Shown one piece after another: positions 1 through 7,281 of a stretch of 41,915 bases of DNA. Below the pieces are notes generated by a model. It searched no databases and had not been told where the DNA came from. It saw only the letters and a list, made by a program, of their open reading frames with translations. Source of the stretch: an uncultured Bacilli bacterium (GTDB taxonomy: Bacteria > Bacillota_I > Bacilli_A > RF39 > UBA660). Made by a program: the position numbers and the translations under genes. The stretch covers positions 1 through 41,915 of the forward strand of contig CALVVR010000010.1 of the NCBI GenBank assembly GCA_944363915.1, written 5' to 3'. Position 1 is the stretch's first letter. The number at the start of each line of letters is the position of its first letter.

Positions 1-512
1 ATCTCACCATTTCCACTTAATGTTACAGTGATATTTTCTTTTGCCCAACCATTACTATTGATTAAACTTTCATTATAGATAATATTGATAGTTGGTTCAG
101 TGTCTACTTTAACACATTCACTATCATATTCAAATATATATTGGTTATAATTAGATTCCCAATAATACCAAACACAACCTGATAATTCTTCTTCGGTCAC
201 AGGATTTATAATCGATGACTCTAAAAAGCCCTTACTTTGAATTTCACTTAGATAAAGGGCTTGTTTTTCTGTTGGATAACCTATATCATTTTCGATACTA
301 TAGCGATACGCTGCTTCTTCTATTGCATCTATCGTTCTGTCTAATGATTTCTCCCGACTATTTTTTATGGCATTATCTATGATGGGAAATGTTATTAAAG
401 CGATTACTGCTAGTATTATTAGTACTCCCAATAATTCAATTAAAGTAAATCCATTATTTAGTAAACACCATCCATTTTTACTATGTGTTAATTCGCGTAC
501 ATCTTTTTTCAT
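1..512 (-). CDS. Prepilin-like protein, copy 1 (5' part only, cut by window edge)
   Basis: The reading frame starts with ATG at 510-512 and stays open to base 1, giving about 170 residues of a longer protein. The leader is about 21 residues and ends NNG, followed by FTLIELLGVLII. This is the classic prepilin cleavage/methylation signal plus hydrophobic helix, so a prepilin peptidase (a candidate lies at 36705-37478) should cut after the Gly. Residues about 45-135 resemble a pseudopilin globular domain, and the start of an Ig-like segment follows. From residue 60 on it appears the same as copy 2 (13231-15516); the changes I see are in the leader, the residue before the cut and one Glu/Asp swap. 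The ribosome site is AGAGGTG. Its 3' end, where a variable domain would lie, is outside the window. Confidence 0.88.
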   Translation of the reverse strand, partial: MKKDVRELTHSKNGWCLLNNGFTLIELLGVLIILAVIALITFPIIDNAIKNSREKSLDRTIDAIEEAAYRYSIENDIGYPTEKQALYLSEIQSKGFLESSIINPVTEEELSGCVWYYWESNYNQYIFEYDSECVKVDTEPTINIIYNESLINSNGWAKENITVTLSGNGE

Positions 513-541
513 TTCCCTACACCTCTATTTTAACTATTTAA

Positions 542-570
542 ATTTTATCTTATTTTTGATGCTTAGTCAA
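542..570 (-). promoter_or_regulatory. Promoter of prepilin copy 1
   Basis: On the minus strand TTGACT (565-570) and TAAAAT (542-547) are separated by 17 bases, a near-consensus vegetative promoter. The same boxes and spacing stand before copy 2. Similarity between the two loci stops two bases upstream of this -35 box. Confidence 0.7.
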
Positions 571-572
571 GC

Positions 573-1448
573 GGATTATCAACATTTTTTACTCAATAAT
601 CTTTTTATATTGAATGTTCCTAATACTTCTTCTATTATCTTGTTTTTAAATTAATTGCCTCTATCAGTAATAAATATGTTTATCTTATTTAGATTGCATT
701 TTATAGTTGAAATAGCTTTATATACTAATTCCGCATTTTTATTTTTACCAGCCGCATAATCAACAATTTCTCTATTAAATAAATCTATTATTAAACATAT
801 ATAATTAACATTAGCATACGTTAAATCACTTACTACAACATCTAATTTCTCATCTCTATCAAATTCTTGATTTAATACATTGTCAACTTTATCATTGTTG
901 CAAATTTCTTTATGAACTTTGTATTGTTTAACTGTTAATATGAGACCAAACCATTTAAATCCATAAATTTTCTAATTCTTTTTCGGCTTACTTGATATCC
1001 TAGTTTTTCCAGTTCTATCTTAATTTTTCTTGACCAATAATTATTTTTACTTTCTTTAAATATTCTAATAATTTCATCTTCTAATTTTTTATTAACTCGC
1101 TTATTTTTTCTTTTATAATATACCAATACATTGCGCCAATACTGTACTTATCCTTATTTACTAATATTACTTTGATTTTCACCCCATTATCAGCTCCGCT
1201 TACTTTAAAATATCTCCCCCCATTTCTAGTTGTTTATTTCTTTTCCTTAATTCTATTAATTCGTTTTCTTCTTTAGTTCTATTATCTGACACTTTAAATG
1301 AACCACTATTATTATAATTATTAATCCATTTTGCAAACGCTGATGGCGTCAAATCATATTCACTTCTTGGTTTTCCATTATTATATAAATTTACTACTTT
1401 TTGTTTAAATTCATATGTGAATTATCGTCTTTCTCTTCTTTGTGACAT
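573..1448 (-). pseudogene. Degenerate IS3/IS150-type transposase (orfA + orfB)
   Basis: Two broken frames on the minus strand. The orfA-like part starts at ATG 1446-1448 (MSQRRERR) and has a stop as codon 9. The frame then continues as an IS3 HTH protein (PSAFAKWINNYNNSGSF) ending in a coiled segment. The orfB-like part begins near 1126 with an HTH_21-type segment (NYWSRKIKIELEKLGY). It shifts frame near 930 and continues as the integrase core (LDVVVSDLTYANVNYICLII), which lacks a few residues expected after NVN. It reaches TDRGN, where a stop replaces the expected catalytic-core Glu, and breaks up near 573. It cannot encode an active transposase. It ends directly against the -35 box of prepilin copy 1. 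Confidence 0.82.
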
Positions 1449-1653
1449 GTGTTATTTCATCCTATAATTTTATTACTTCTAATTTAACATGTCCTTAATG
1501 AAGTTGTCTAATTTATTCTAACCTATCCAAATAGTATTATTGAATGGGGTAATAATCTTATTAATGTATCAAAAAACTGTCTTTAGATATCATAGTTTCT
1601 ACCATTTTAAAATAAGAATTATGCTTATTGTTTATCTTTATGAATATAATTTA

Positions 1654-1685
1654 AAAAGGTCAAATCCTTCGATTTGACCATCTAT
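1654..1685 (-). terminator. Intrinsic terminator after the M23 peptidase gene
   Basis: GGTCAAAT and ATTTGACC (1659-1680) form an 8-bp stem. On the minus strand it is followed by TTTTT. It lies about 100 bases downstream of the peptidase stop. Confidence 0.65.
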
Positions 1686-1717
1686 TAATTACTCATTTAT
1701 CACTATTTTTTTCCCAC

Positions 1718-1738
1718 CAACACTATTTGACAAAGAGC
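1718..1738. repeat. 21-base repeat B, left copy (possible IS end)
   Basis: An exact 21-base match to 13021-13041 in the same orientation. Read on the minus strand it begins GCTCTTTGTCAAATAGTG, which from memory resembles ISL3-family terminal repeats. No ISL3 transposase is present, so at most it is a solo end. Confidence 0.5.
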
Positions 1739-1782
1739 CCCGATTTTATCATATGTAGTTTTTAGTTTCATCAAAAAGGCTC

Positions 1783-3024
1783 TTAATATTTAGTAGTTCT
1801 ATCATTCCAGTAAACACCTTTACTAGGAAAGTTAATATTTAACTCAGGTCGAAGAAAGCCATCACGCAAAGAGTTTATATTTTCGTTTCCACCATCTTCT
1901 TGGTTAAATGGTTTATCAGATAATTCCAAATGTAAATGGGCTCCAGTAGAACATTCATCCCAATATTCAGTTCCACTATATCCTCCCATAATACCTATTT
2001 GTGTATTTTTTGTGACTACTTGATGTTCTTCAACTGTCACATCACGTAAATGCCAATAACCACTAGTATAAAATTGACCATTAATATAGTGTTGGACATA
2101 AACTTTATTTCCTCCACACCAGGAAGTGTCAGAATTGTCAACATATACAACAATCCCATTAGCAATTGAATAAACCGGATAATCACGATAATTAGCGCCA
2201 CTATCAGACATATCTAAGCCATGATGGAACTCTTTCTCACCAGTAATTGGACTAATTCTCCATCCAGTATAACCAGAAATATAACCAGTAGGAATTGGTC
2301 GCCACATAGTTGTATCAGGAGGTAAAACTTCAGAACTACATTGTTCTATTGTCTGATCTTCGCCGCAACCTAAAGAAGTATATAATTTAATTTCTGATTC
2401 CATAATTTTTAATTGTTCCTCGATAGAAATAGAATCACTATCTAATTCTGATAATTTATCGCCAAGTTTAGCAACCTCAATTTCCAAATCATCACGTTCA
2501 TTATTTAGATCAATTTCTTCTTGTTCTAATTCTTTAGTTTTTTGTTCACTTTCTTCTATGTCTTGTTTATACTGTTCTACTAATTCATTATTATATGAAG
2601 TTAGTTGTTCCGATACAGCTAATCGGTAAATAAAATCAGTAAAATCTTTAGCACCAAAAGCATACTCTAAATAAGAATTCTCACCATTAGCCACTTGAAA
2701 GAAAACTAATATATCATCGATTTCTGATTCTTTATCAGCGATATCTTGATTTAATTCTTCGATTGTATTTCTTAATTCAAACATATTTTCTTGAATATCA
2801 AGAATTGTTGTTCTGATAGTAGATATTCTATTCTTTGTTTGTTCAATTTCTTTTTCTGTTAAATTAATTTGCAATTGATTATTTTCGTATTTTTCTTTTA
2901 ACTCTTCTAATTCCTCACGCATTTCTCTTAATGTCCTGGCTTGAACCTTAGGTATATAAAAATTAGAAACTAATAAACAAACAACAAATAATATTTGGCA
3001 TAATATTTTATAAAAATTTTTCAT
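1783..3024 (-). CDS. M23 (LytM) peptidase with long coiled coil
   Basis: Likely peptidoglycan endopeptidase acting outside the membrane. An N-terminal hydrophobic segment (residues about 6-24) ends in KVQA, a possible signal-peptidase site. Residues about 32-220 are strongly coiled-coil, as in EnvC-type proteins. The C-terminal domain (about 245-385) is M23. HHGLD near residue 268 and HLHLE near 363 supply the usual zinc ligands, so it looks catalytically intact rather than a pure activator. Paired cysteines near 220-230 and 303-358 could form disulfides. I start at ATG 3024 because AGGTGA lies six bases before it; the GTG three codons earlier overlaps that site. It stands alone, between the ytxH terminator and its own terminator. 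Confidence 0.88.
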   Translation of the reverse strand: MKNFYKILCQILFVVCLLVSNFYIPKVQARTLREMREELEELKEKYENNQLQINLTEKEIEQTKNRISTIRTTILDIQENMFELRNTIEELNQDIADKESEIDDILVFFQVANGENSYLEYAFGAKDFTDFIYRLAVSEQLTSYNNELVEQYKQDIEESEQKTKELEQEEIDLNNERDDLEIEVAKLGDKLSELDSDSISIEEQLKIMESEIKLYTSLGCGEDQTIEQCSSEVLPPDTTMWRPIPTGYISGYTGWRISPITGEKEFHHGLDMSDSGANYRDYPVYSIANGIVVYVDNSDTSWCGGNKVYVQHYINGQFYTSGYWHLRDVTVEEHQVVTKNTQIGIMGGYSGTEYWDECSTGAHLHLELSDKPFNQEDGGNENINSLRDGFLRPELNINFPSKGVYWNDRTTKY

Positions 3025-3063
3025 AAATCTCACCTAGCTTCTATGTTAATTATATCATATTTT

Positions 3064-3103
3064 AAAAAAAAATAAAATAATACTTCAAAAATAGTATTAT
3101 TTT
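3064..3103 (-). terminator. Intrinsic terminator after ytxH-like gene
   Basis: AAAATAATACT (3074-3084) pairs with AGTATTATTTT (3093-3103). On the minus strand the hairpin runs into a long T tract. It separates the envelope operon from the M23 gene. Confidence 0.7.
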
Positions 3104-3184
3104 ACATAAACAAAATATTGACTTAACCTTTTCAATATTTATCTTTCGATATCAATAAATATATCAAAATTATAAAAAACTAAA

Positions 3185-3595
3185 TTATTTTTCTTCTAAT
3201 TTAGTCAAAATTTGCTTAATTACTTCAATTGTTTTTTCTTTAGCTGCAGTAGCTGTTTTTTCTAAAACTGGAGTTCCTTTTTCAATTACATAATTTAATA
3301 ATTCATTAGCTTTTTTTTCAACAGCTTTAGCTTTTTCTTTAGCAATTTTTAAAACTTTTTCTTTATCTAAATCTTCTAACTCGGCTTTTATTTCTGCTAT
3401 TTTGTTTTCAATATTTTCTTTTACTTCAGTTGCATCAATTTCTTTAGCACTTGCTAATAATTCATCAAATTTTTGTTTTAACTCTTTTCTTGTTTCAGAG
3501 CCCTTTTTTGGAGCAAATAAAACTCCTAATCCAGCACCAATAAAAGCACCAGCTAAAAACTTACCTAAACCACTTTTCTTCTTTTCTTTACTCAT
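3185..3595 (-). CDS. YtxH-like small membrane protein
   Basis: About 136 residues, last gene of a four-gene minus-strand operon. Near the N-terminus the pattern FLAGAFIGAGLGVLFAPKKG is the signature of the YtxH family: a Gly-rich membrane segment followed by APKKGSETR. The remainder is a long, Lys/Glu-rich amphipathic helix. YtxH-family members are general-stress envelope proteins of unknown biochemical role. ATG 3595 has AGGTG six bases upstream; the earlier GTG and ATG codons in the same frame are too close to that site. It overlaps the 3' end of the preceding gene by eight bases, suggesting coupled translation. Confidence 0.8.
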   Translation of the reverse strand: MSKEKKKSGLGKFLAGAFIGAGLGVLFAPKKGSETRKELKQKFDELLASAKEIDATEVKENIENKIAEIKAELEDLDKEKVLKIAKEKAKAVEKKANELLNYVIEKGTPVLEKTATAAKEKTIEVIKQILTKLEEK

Positions 3596-3875
3596 CATTA
3601 TCACCTTTCTTTTTTCTACTTAATAGCCAATTAATACCATTAGCAATTGAAGATGCGATTCGATCACTAAAAGAATTAATTACATCAGTTGTATTATCGA
3701 TCATATCAAATAAACCATTTAATTTATTAACCTTATTATCGACATTGTCAATAATAAGGTTAATTTTATTTAAAGTTTTAATGGATTTGATCATAGCAAT
3801 AGTTGCCGTTATTACTAGTATAATCAAAGCTAAAAATAATATTACTACAAAAAATTCTTTTACATCAATTACCAT
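3588..3875 (-). CDS. DUF948-like membrane-anchored helical protein
   Basis: A 95-residue protein with one N-terminal membrane helix (residues about 8-29). An amphipathic helical stretch rich in Asn, Asp and Ile follows, then a basic tail (SRKKK). In DUF948/YoxC-type proteins such a helix precedes YtxH, and the neighbouring YtxH-like gene supports that pairing. No catalytic motif is visible. Start ATG 3875 has AAAGGGGAT upstream and overlaps the previous stop as TAATG. Confidence 0.55.
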   Translation of the reverse strand: MVIDVKEFFVVILFLALIILVITATIAMIKSIKTLNKINLIIDNVDNKVNKLNGLFDMIDNTTDVINSFSDRIASSIANGINWLLSRKKKGDNDE

Positions 3876-4555
3876 TATTTATCCCCTTTCTCATACATAC
3901 TATCAATTAAATCAAACAACTCGCTTTCTGTAATTGGCGCATCTTTCTTTTCAGTCATTTCTTCATCAATCATATTGATATCATCATCGATAATATCGAT
4001 AGATTCTTCCTTTTTTTCTTTTGTTTCATCGATTAATTCATCAAATAAATCATCATTTTTAGTTTCGTCATTAAAAAGAATCGAATTATTGCCAACTAAG
4101 GTGTCTTCTAAATCATCTTCTAAAGTTCCATAAGCTTTTTTTCTTACTTCATCAATTGATATTCGTGTACTAGTATAAGTAATAGGTGCCTCTTTTTTAT
4201 GAGTAATATCTTCTTTGTTGTAATTTTTATCTAATACACCATATACTGGAGATATAATTGGTGTCGGTTTAAAATGCTTTTTTTCTTCTTTTACTTTAGT
4301 TTGTTCTTTTAAATAACTAGATTTAACTTCTTTTTTAGGTTGTTCTAATTCTTTAAAATATTCATCATCAAAAAATATTGGAGCATTTTTTTCTTCTTTG
4401 GTTTCGTTTGGCTCACTTTTTGGTAATTCAGATTCTGTTTTAGGTTTTATCTCTTCCTTTGTTGGTGCTGGTATTTCCACTTGAATTACCTCACTTTTTA
4501 TCGGTTCTTCAACTTCATCAGTAAATAAATTTTTCATTTTATCAAGTAAACCCAT
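3875..4555 (-). CDS. Acidic/lysine-rich, mostly disordered protein
   Basis: About 226 residues, unrecognised. The first 14 residues (MGLLDKMKNLFTDE) could form a short amphipathic helix, like the membrane-targeting helix of SepF. The rest is dominated by Glu, Lys, Asp, Pro and Ile and is probably disordered. A short conserved-looking patch, SPVYGVLDKNY, lies near residue 90. The start at ATG 4555 is chosen because GGAGGTTG inside the end of the upstream gene is correctly spaced for it; a TTG three codons earlier is too close. It may be a cytoplasmic partner of the membrane proteins in this operon, but its function is unknown. Confidence 0.6.
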   Translation of the reverse strand: MGLLDKMKNLFTDEVEEPIKSEVIQVEIPAPTKEEIKPKTESELPKSEPNETKEEKNAPIFFDDEYFKELEQPKKEVKSSYLKEQTKVKEEKKHFKPTPIISPVYGVLDKNYNKEDITHKKEAPITYTSTRISIDEVRKKAYGTLEDDLEDTLVGNNSILFNDETKNDDLFDELIDETKEKKEESIDIIDDDINMIDEEMTEKKDAPITESELFDLIDSMYEKGDK

Positions 4556-4556
4556 T

Positions 4557-5156
4557 TTATTCAACCTCCGGTTCTAGTTTTAAAAAATCATCTGTCTCTT
4601 TCTTAGAAGTAAATATATCATATTTTTCTTCACTTACTAAAAAATCTTCATCCAAAACAACTTTAATAACATTATCATTAAATTTAACTGTCGATAAAAT
4701 ATAAGACATATTCAAAATAATGTCATTAATATTTTCATAATTAGCTTCTGTTTCCATCTTAGAATAATTGTACATAAATTCAATAAAGTATCGACCATTA
4801 TCTTGTTTATTTATCTCTAAATATCCTTTTTTACCATTATTATCAATTTTTTTAGAATAATAGGCTTCAGGATTTTCTTTATACTCTTTTTCTACTTTAT
4901 AATAATAGCTAACAACATCAATATATAAATAATAGTAAATTCCATCACTATATAAAACGTCATTATAATCATTAGTATCGATATATGACACTCCTCTTGG
5001 AACATAATATTTATATCCTTTTCCAATTTGATTATATAAATCATTGTCTTTAGACAAAACTACGCTTACAATATTATCAACATCACTAGTATCAATTCTA
5101 ACAATTGAACAACCAGATAACAAAAGTAGACAACAAAGTAGTAATATTTTTTTCAT
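4557..5156 (-). CDS. Putative lipoprotein, first gene of envelope operon
   Basis: 199 residues. MKKILLLCCLLLL then SGCS is a type II signal peptide with lipobox LSGC, so the mature protein should be lipid-anchored outside the membrane; signal peptidase II is encoded at 36189-36647. The mature part is rich in Tyr, Asp and Asn and has no motif I recognise. ATG 5156 is preceded by AGGTGA. A promoter lies at 5178-5207. The stop falls at the ribosome site of the next gene, so the genes down to ytxH are probably one transcript. Confidence 0.7.
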   Translation of the reverse strand: MKKILLLCCLLLLSGCSIVRIDTSDVDNIVSVVLSKDNDLYNQIGKGYKYYVPRGVSYIDTNDYNDVLYSDGIYYYLYIDVVSYYYKVEKEYKENPEAYYSKKIDNNGKKGYLEINKQDNGRYFIEFMYNYSKMETEANYENINDIILNMSYILSTVKFNDNVIKVVLDEDFLVSEEKYDIFTSKKETDDFLKLEPEVE

Positions 5157-5177
5157 ACGATTCACCTACTCATATAT

Positions 5178-5207
5178 ATTATAACAAATTTTACAATATT
5201 TTGGCAA
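5178..5207 (-). promoter_or_regulatory. Promoter of lipoprotein-ytxH operon
   Basis: On the minus strand TTGCCA (5202-5207) and TATAAT (5178-5183) are 18 bases apart, just after the trmB stop. The start codon follows about 20 bases downstream. Confidence 0.6.
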
Positions 5208-5208
5208 T

Positions 5209-5862
5209 TTATTTTACTTTTTTTTGGCAATTTTTATAGTGAGCAATCAGTTTATAAATAGGCATACCTAAATTAACAAATTTTCTTTCGTATTCAGTTT
5301 GAATATTATCATCATTTAAATTCGCATATAAATCTAATTTTATTTCTTCAAACAAATAATTTTTTTGGCTTAAAGTAACTAGTGAATATTCAAATAAATT
5401 TCTATTATCTGTTTTCATTTCAATAACATAATCATTTTCAAAAATTTTAGCATATTTATCTAAAAATAAAGGACTAGTTAATCTTCTGTTAGTATGTTTT
5501 TTCTTAGGCCAAGGATCAGAAAAATTTAGATATATTTTAGTTATTTCCTGATCGAAAACTTCATCAATTATGTTTGCATCAATATTCATTATCTTTAAGT
5601 TATCTAATTCAATATCACTTAACTTTTTAACAGTTTTCACTAAAACACTAGCATATTTTTCGATCCCAATAAAATTAATATTGGGATTTTGTTTAGCTTT
5701 ATTAATAATAAAGTCACCTTTGCCCATTCCTATTTCAATTTCAACTTTATGATTGTTTTTAAATAATTGTTGCACTTTCCCACGATATTCTTTTGGATTT
5801 GAGACAACATATTTATTATGACTTATTATATCTTGTGCATTTTTTATATTTCTTAATCGCAT
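5209..5862 (-). CDS. trmB: tRNA (guanine-N7)-methyltransferase
   Basis: 217 residues, the normal TrmB length. The SAM-binding motif VEIEIGMGKGDF lies near residue 40. FIGIEKY follows, and the family hallmark NFSDPWPKKKHTNRRL lies near residue 115. It makes m7G46 in the tRNA variable loop using SAM. ATG 5862 has AGGTGA upstream. It stands between a divergent small gene (5934) and the lipoprotein operon promoter. Confidence 0.95.
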   Translation of the reverse strand: MRLRNIKNAQDIISHNKYVVSNPKEYRGKVQQLFKNNHKVEIEIGMGKGDFIINKAKQNPNINFIGIEKYASVLVKTVKKLSDIELDNLKIMNIDANIIDEVFDQEITKIYLNFSDPWPKKKHTNRRLTSPLFLDKYAKIFENDYVIEMKTDNRNLFEYSLVTLSQKNYLFEEIKLDLYANLNDDNIQTEYERKFVNLGMPIYKLIAHYKNCQKKVK

Positions 5863-5933
5863 AATTTCACCTAATTCAATTATACACCAAATTTAAACTA
5901 AAGCATATAATTAATTAGATAAAGGAGGAATTT

Positions 5934-6206
5934 ATGAAAAAAGATAGAAATTGTGGTGGTATCTCACCTATTTATAATATGGGAATGCAAGGCCAATTTC
6001 CTGTTATGCCATTAATGCCGATTCCTAATACAATGCCTTACCAATCACAAGCCATGCCTTTTCAAAATATGAATTATCAAACACAAAACGATAGTCAATC
6101 AGATATTTTAGCAAGAATATCTAACCTTGAAAAACGTATAAATACACTTGAAGGAATAATTAATTCCAACAATTCTTATAATACTTCGAACTACCAAATG
6201 ATGTAA
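5934..6206 (+). CDS. Small Met/Pro/Gln-rich protein with C-terminal coiled coil
   Basis: 90 residues with a very strong ribosome site (AAAGGAGGAAT) and its own terminator, so it is a real and probably well-expressed gene. The N-terminal 50 residues repeat Met, Pro, Gln and Asn (for example MPLMPIPNTMPY). Residues about 57-75 (ILARISNLEKRINTLEGII) form a short coiled coil. I do not recognise a family. The composition recalls spore-coat or surface proteins and sporulation genes occur nearby, but this is only a guess. A TATAAT (5906-5911) lies upstream without a clear -35 box. Confidence 0.65.
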   Translation: MKKDRNCGGISPIYNMGMQGQFPVMPLMPIPNTMPYQSQAMPFQNMNYQTQNDSQSDILARISNLEKRINTLEGIINSNNSYNTSNYQMM

Positions 6207-6254
6207 AAAAGATTGTTGCAAAATTAAATAATTTTGTCACAATCTTTTTTTGTG
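6206..6254 (+). terminator. Intrinsic terminator
   Basis: AAAAGATTGT pairs with ACAATCTTTT around an inner CAAAATT/AATTTTG stem, followed by a T run on the plus strand, directly after the stop of the small gene. Confidence 0.8.
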
Positions 6255-6404
6255 TAAAATTTTTAATGTAAGGAAAATGTAAAAATTATGATAACTAGTA
6301 ATTAAAAAATTTTTATCTTTTTTTATTACTTTCTAAAAATAAAAAGGAAACTACTTACTTTTCTCCTATATAACTTATAGAGGAAATTTTTTTTAAAGAA
6401 AGGC

Positions 6405-7247
6405 GTGATTAAAATAACTTCACAATATTATACATCCAAACATGAGATAATTTTTATGTATATCTTTTTGAATGATAAACAATTACTAAAAGATTTATTA
6501 GAAACCATATTAGAAAAAAGAATAGAAAATATAAATATTTTAAATCCTAATTTGGTTACTGATAAAATAAATAATCGAATTCAAAAATTAGATCTATTAA
6601 TCAAAACAAGCAATGAATATATCAATGTCGAATTAAACGCTAAATTTGATAGTCTTATCTTTACTCGTAATCTTTTCTATGCCTTTAAAATATGTAGTAG
6701 TAAAGCCGAAAAAGGCAAAAAAGTTTTTGATCATAATAAAAAAACAGTTCAAATAAACATAAATTTTAATTGTAAACAATTTAAAAAAGATGAATTAGGA
6801 CTATATAGTAAGCAAAGGAAACTAATAGTAACCGATATTTTGACAATTTTAAATATAAATGTAGACTTATATGTCGAAGATTATTATAATAATAGTAAGA
6901 AGTTTAAAAATGGCGAAGAACTAATTGTTATGTTAGGATTAGAAAAAGCAGAATTAGCTAAATTAGCAAAAAGGAGTGATAAAGTTATGCAATATAAGAA
7001 ATTAGCAGATAAAGTTAATAATAACGATGAAATAATTAGTTGGTTTTCTGCTGAAGAAGAAAGAAAAATGTATCAAGATGCTTTAGTTCGGAAAAGCAAA
7101 AAAGATGGTCTAATCGAAGGAGAAAAAAAAGGCAAACAAGCTGGAATTTTAAGTGTAGCTAAAAATATGTTAGCTGAAGGTATGAGCATTGATTTAATTT
7201 CCAAATTAACTAAACTAAGTAAAAAGCAAATTAATAGATTATTATAA
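6405..7247 (+). CDS. Rpn-type PD-(D/E)XK nuclease / transposase-like protein
   Basis: 280 residues of the recombination-promoting nuclease/putative transposase family (PF12784-like). The N-terminal part carries the nuclease fold. KLDLLIKTSNEYINVELN near residue 65-82 supplies the Asp and Glu expected for catalysis, though members usually read ExQ where this one has ELN. The C-terminal half is a charged helical region (residues 215-240) plus a short helix-turn-helix-like tail. Rpn proteins act as DNA endonucleases that promote RecA-independent recombination and spread as multicopy families. The start is uncertain: GTG 6405 lies only one base after AAAGG. It is a lone gene with its own terminator. 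Confidence 0.75.
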   Translation: MIKITSQYYTSKHEIIFMYIFLNDKQLLKDLLETILEKRIENINILNPNLVTDKINNRIQKLDLLIKTSNEYINVELNAKFDSLIFTRNLFYAFKICSSKAEKGKKVFDHNKKTVQININFNCKQFKKDELGLYSKQRKLIVTDILTILNINVDLYVEDYYNNSKKFKNGEELIVMLGLEKAELAKLAKRSDKVMQYKKLADKVNNNDEIISWFSAEEERKMYQDALVRKSKKDGLIEGEKKGKQAGILSVAKNMLAEGMSIDLISKLTKLSKKQINRLL

Positions 7248-7281
7248 AAACTATTGCAAAATCAAATGCAATAGTTTTTTA
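7243..7281. terminator. Intrinsic terminator, probably bidirectional
   Basis: AAAACTATTGCA pairs with TGCAATAGTTTT, with T runs on both strands. It lies between the convergent Rpn-type gene and the DUF2207 gene. Confidence 0.75.

Larger units (their letters stand above)
1..572. repeat. Direct repeat A, left copy (prepilin 5' region)
   Basis: This segment matches 15005-15576 at a constant offset of 15004, without insertions or deletions and with only scattered substitutions. It covers the promoter, ribosome site and first 170 codons of both prepilin genes. The match ends at 572. Beyond it lies an IS remnant here and unrelated AT-rich sequence at the other copy. Confidence 0.9.
1449..1782. other. 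Intergenic region with IS edge, terminator and repeat B
   Basis: No gene. Bases 1449-1525 read like the untranslated upstream end of the IS3 remnant. The rest is AT-rich apart from the terminator at 1654-1685 and repeat B at 1718-1738. Confidence 0.5.
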
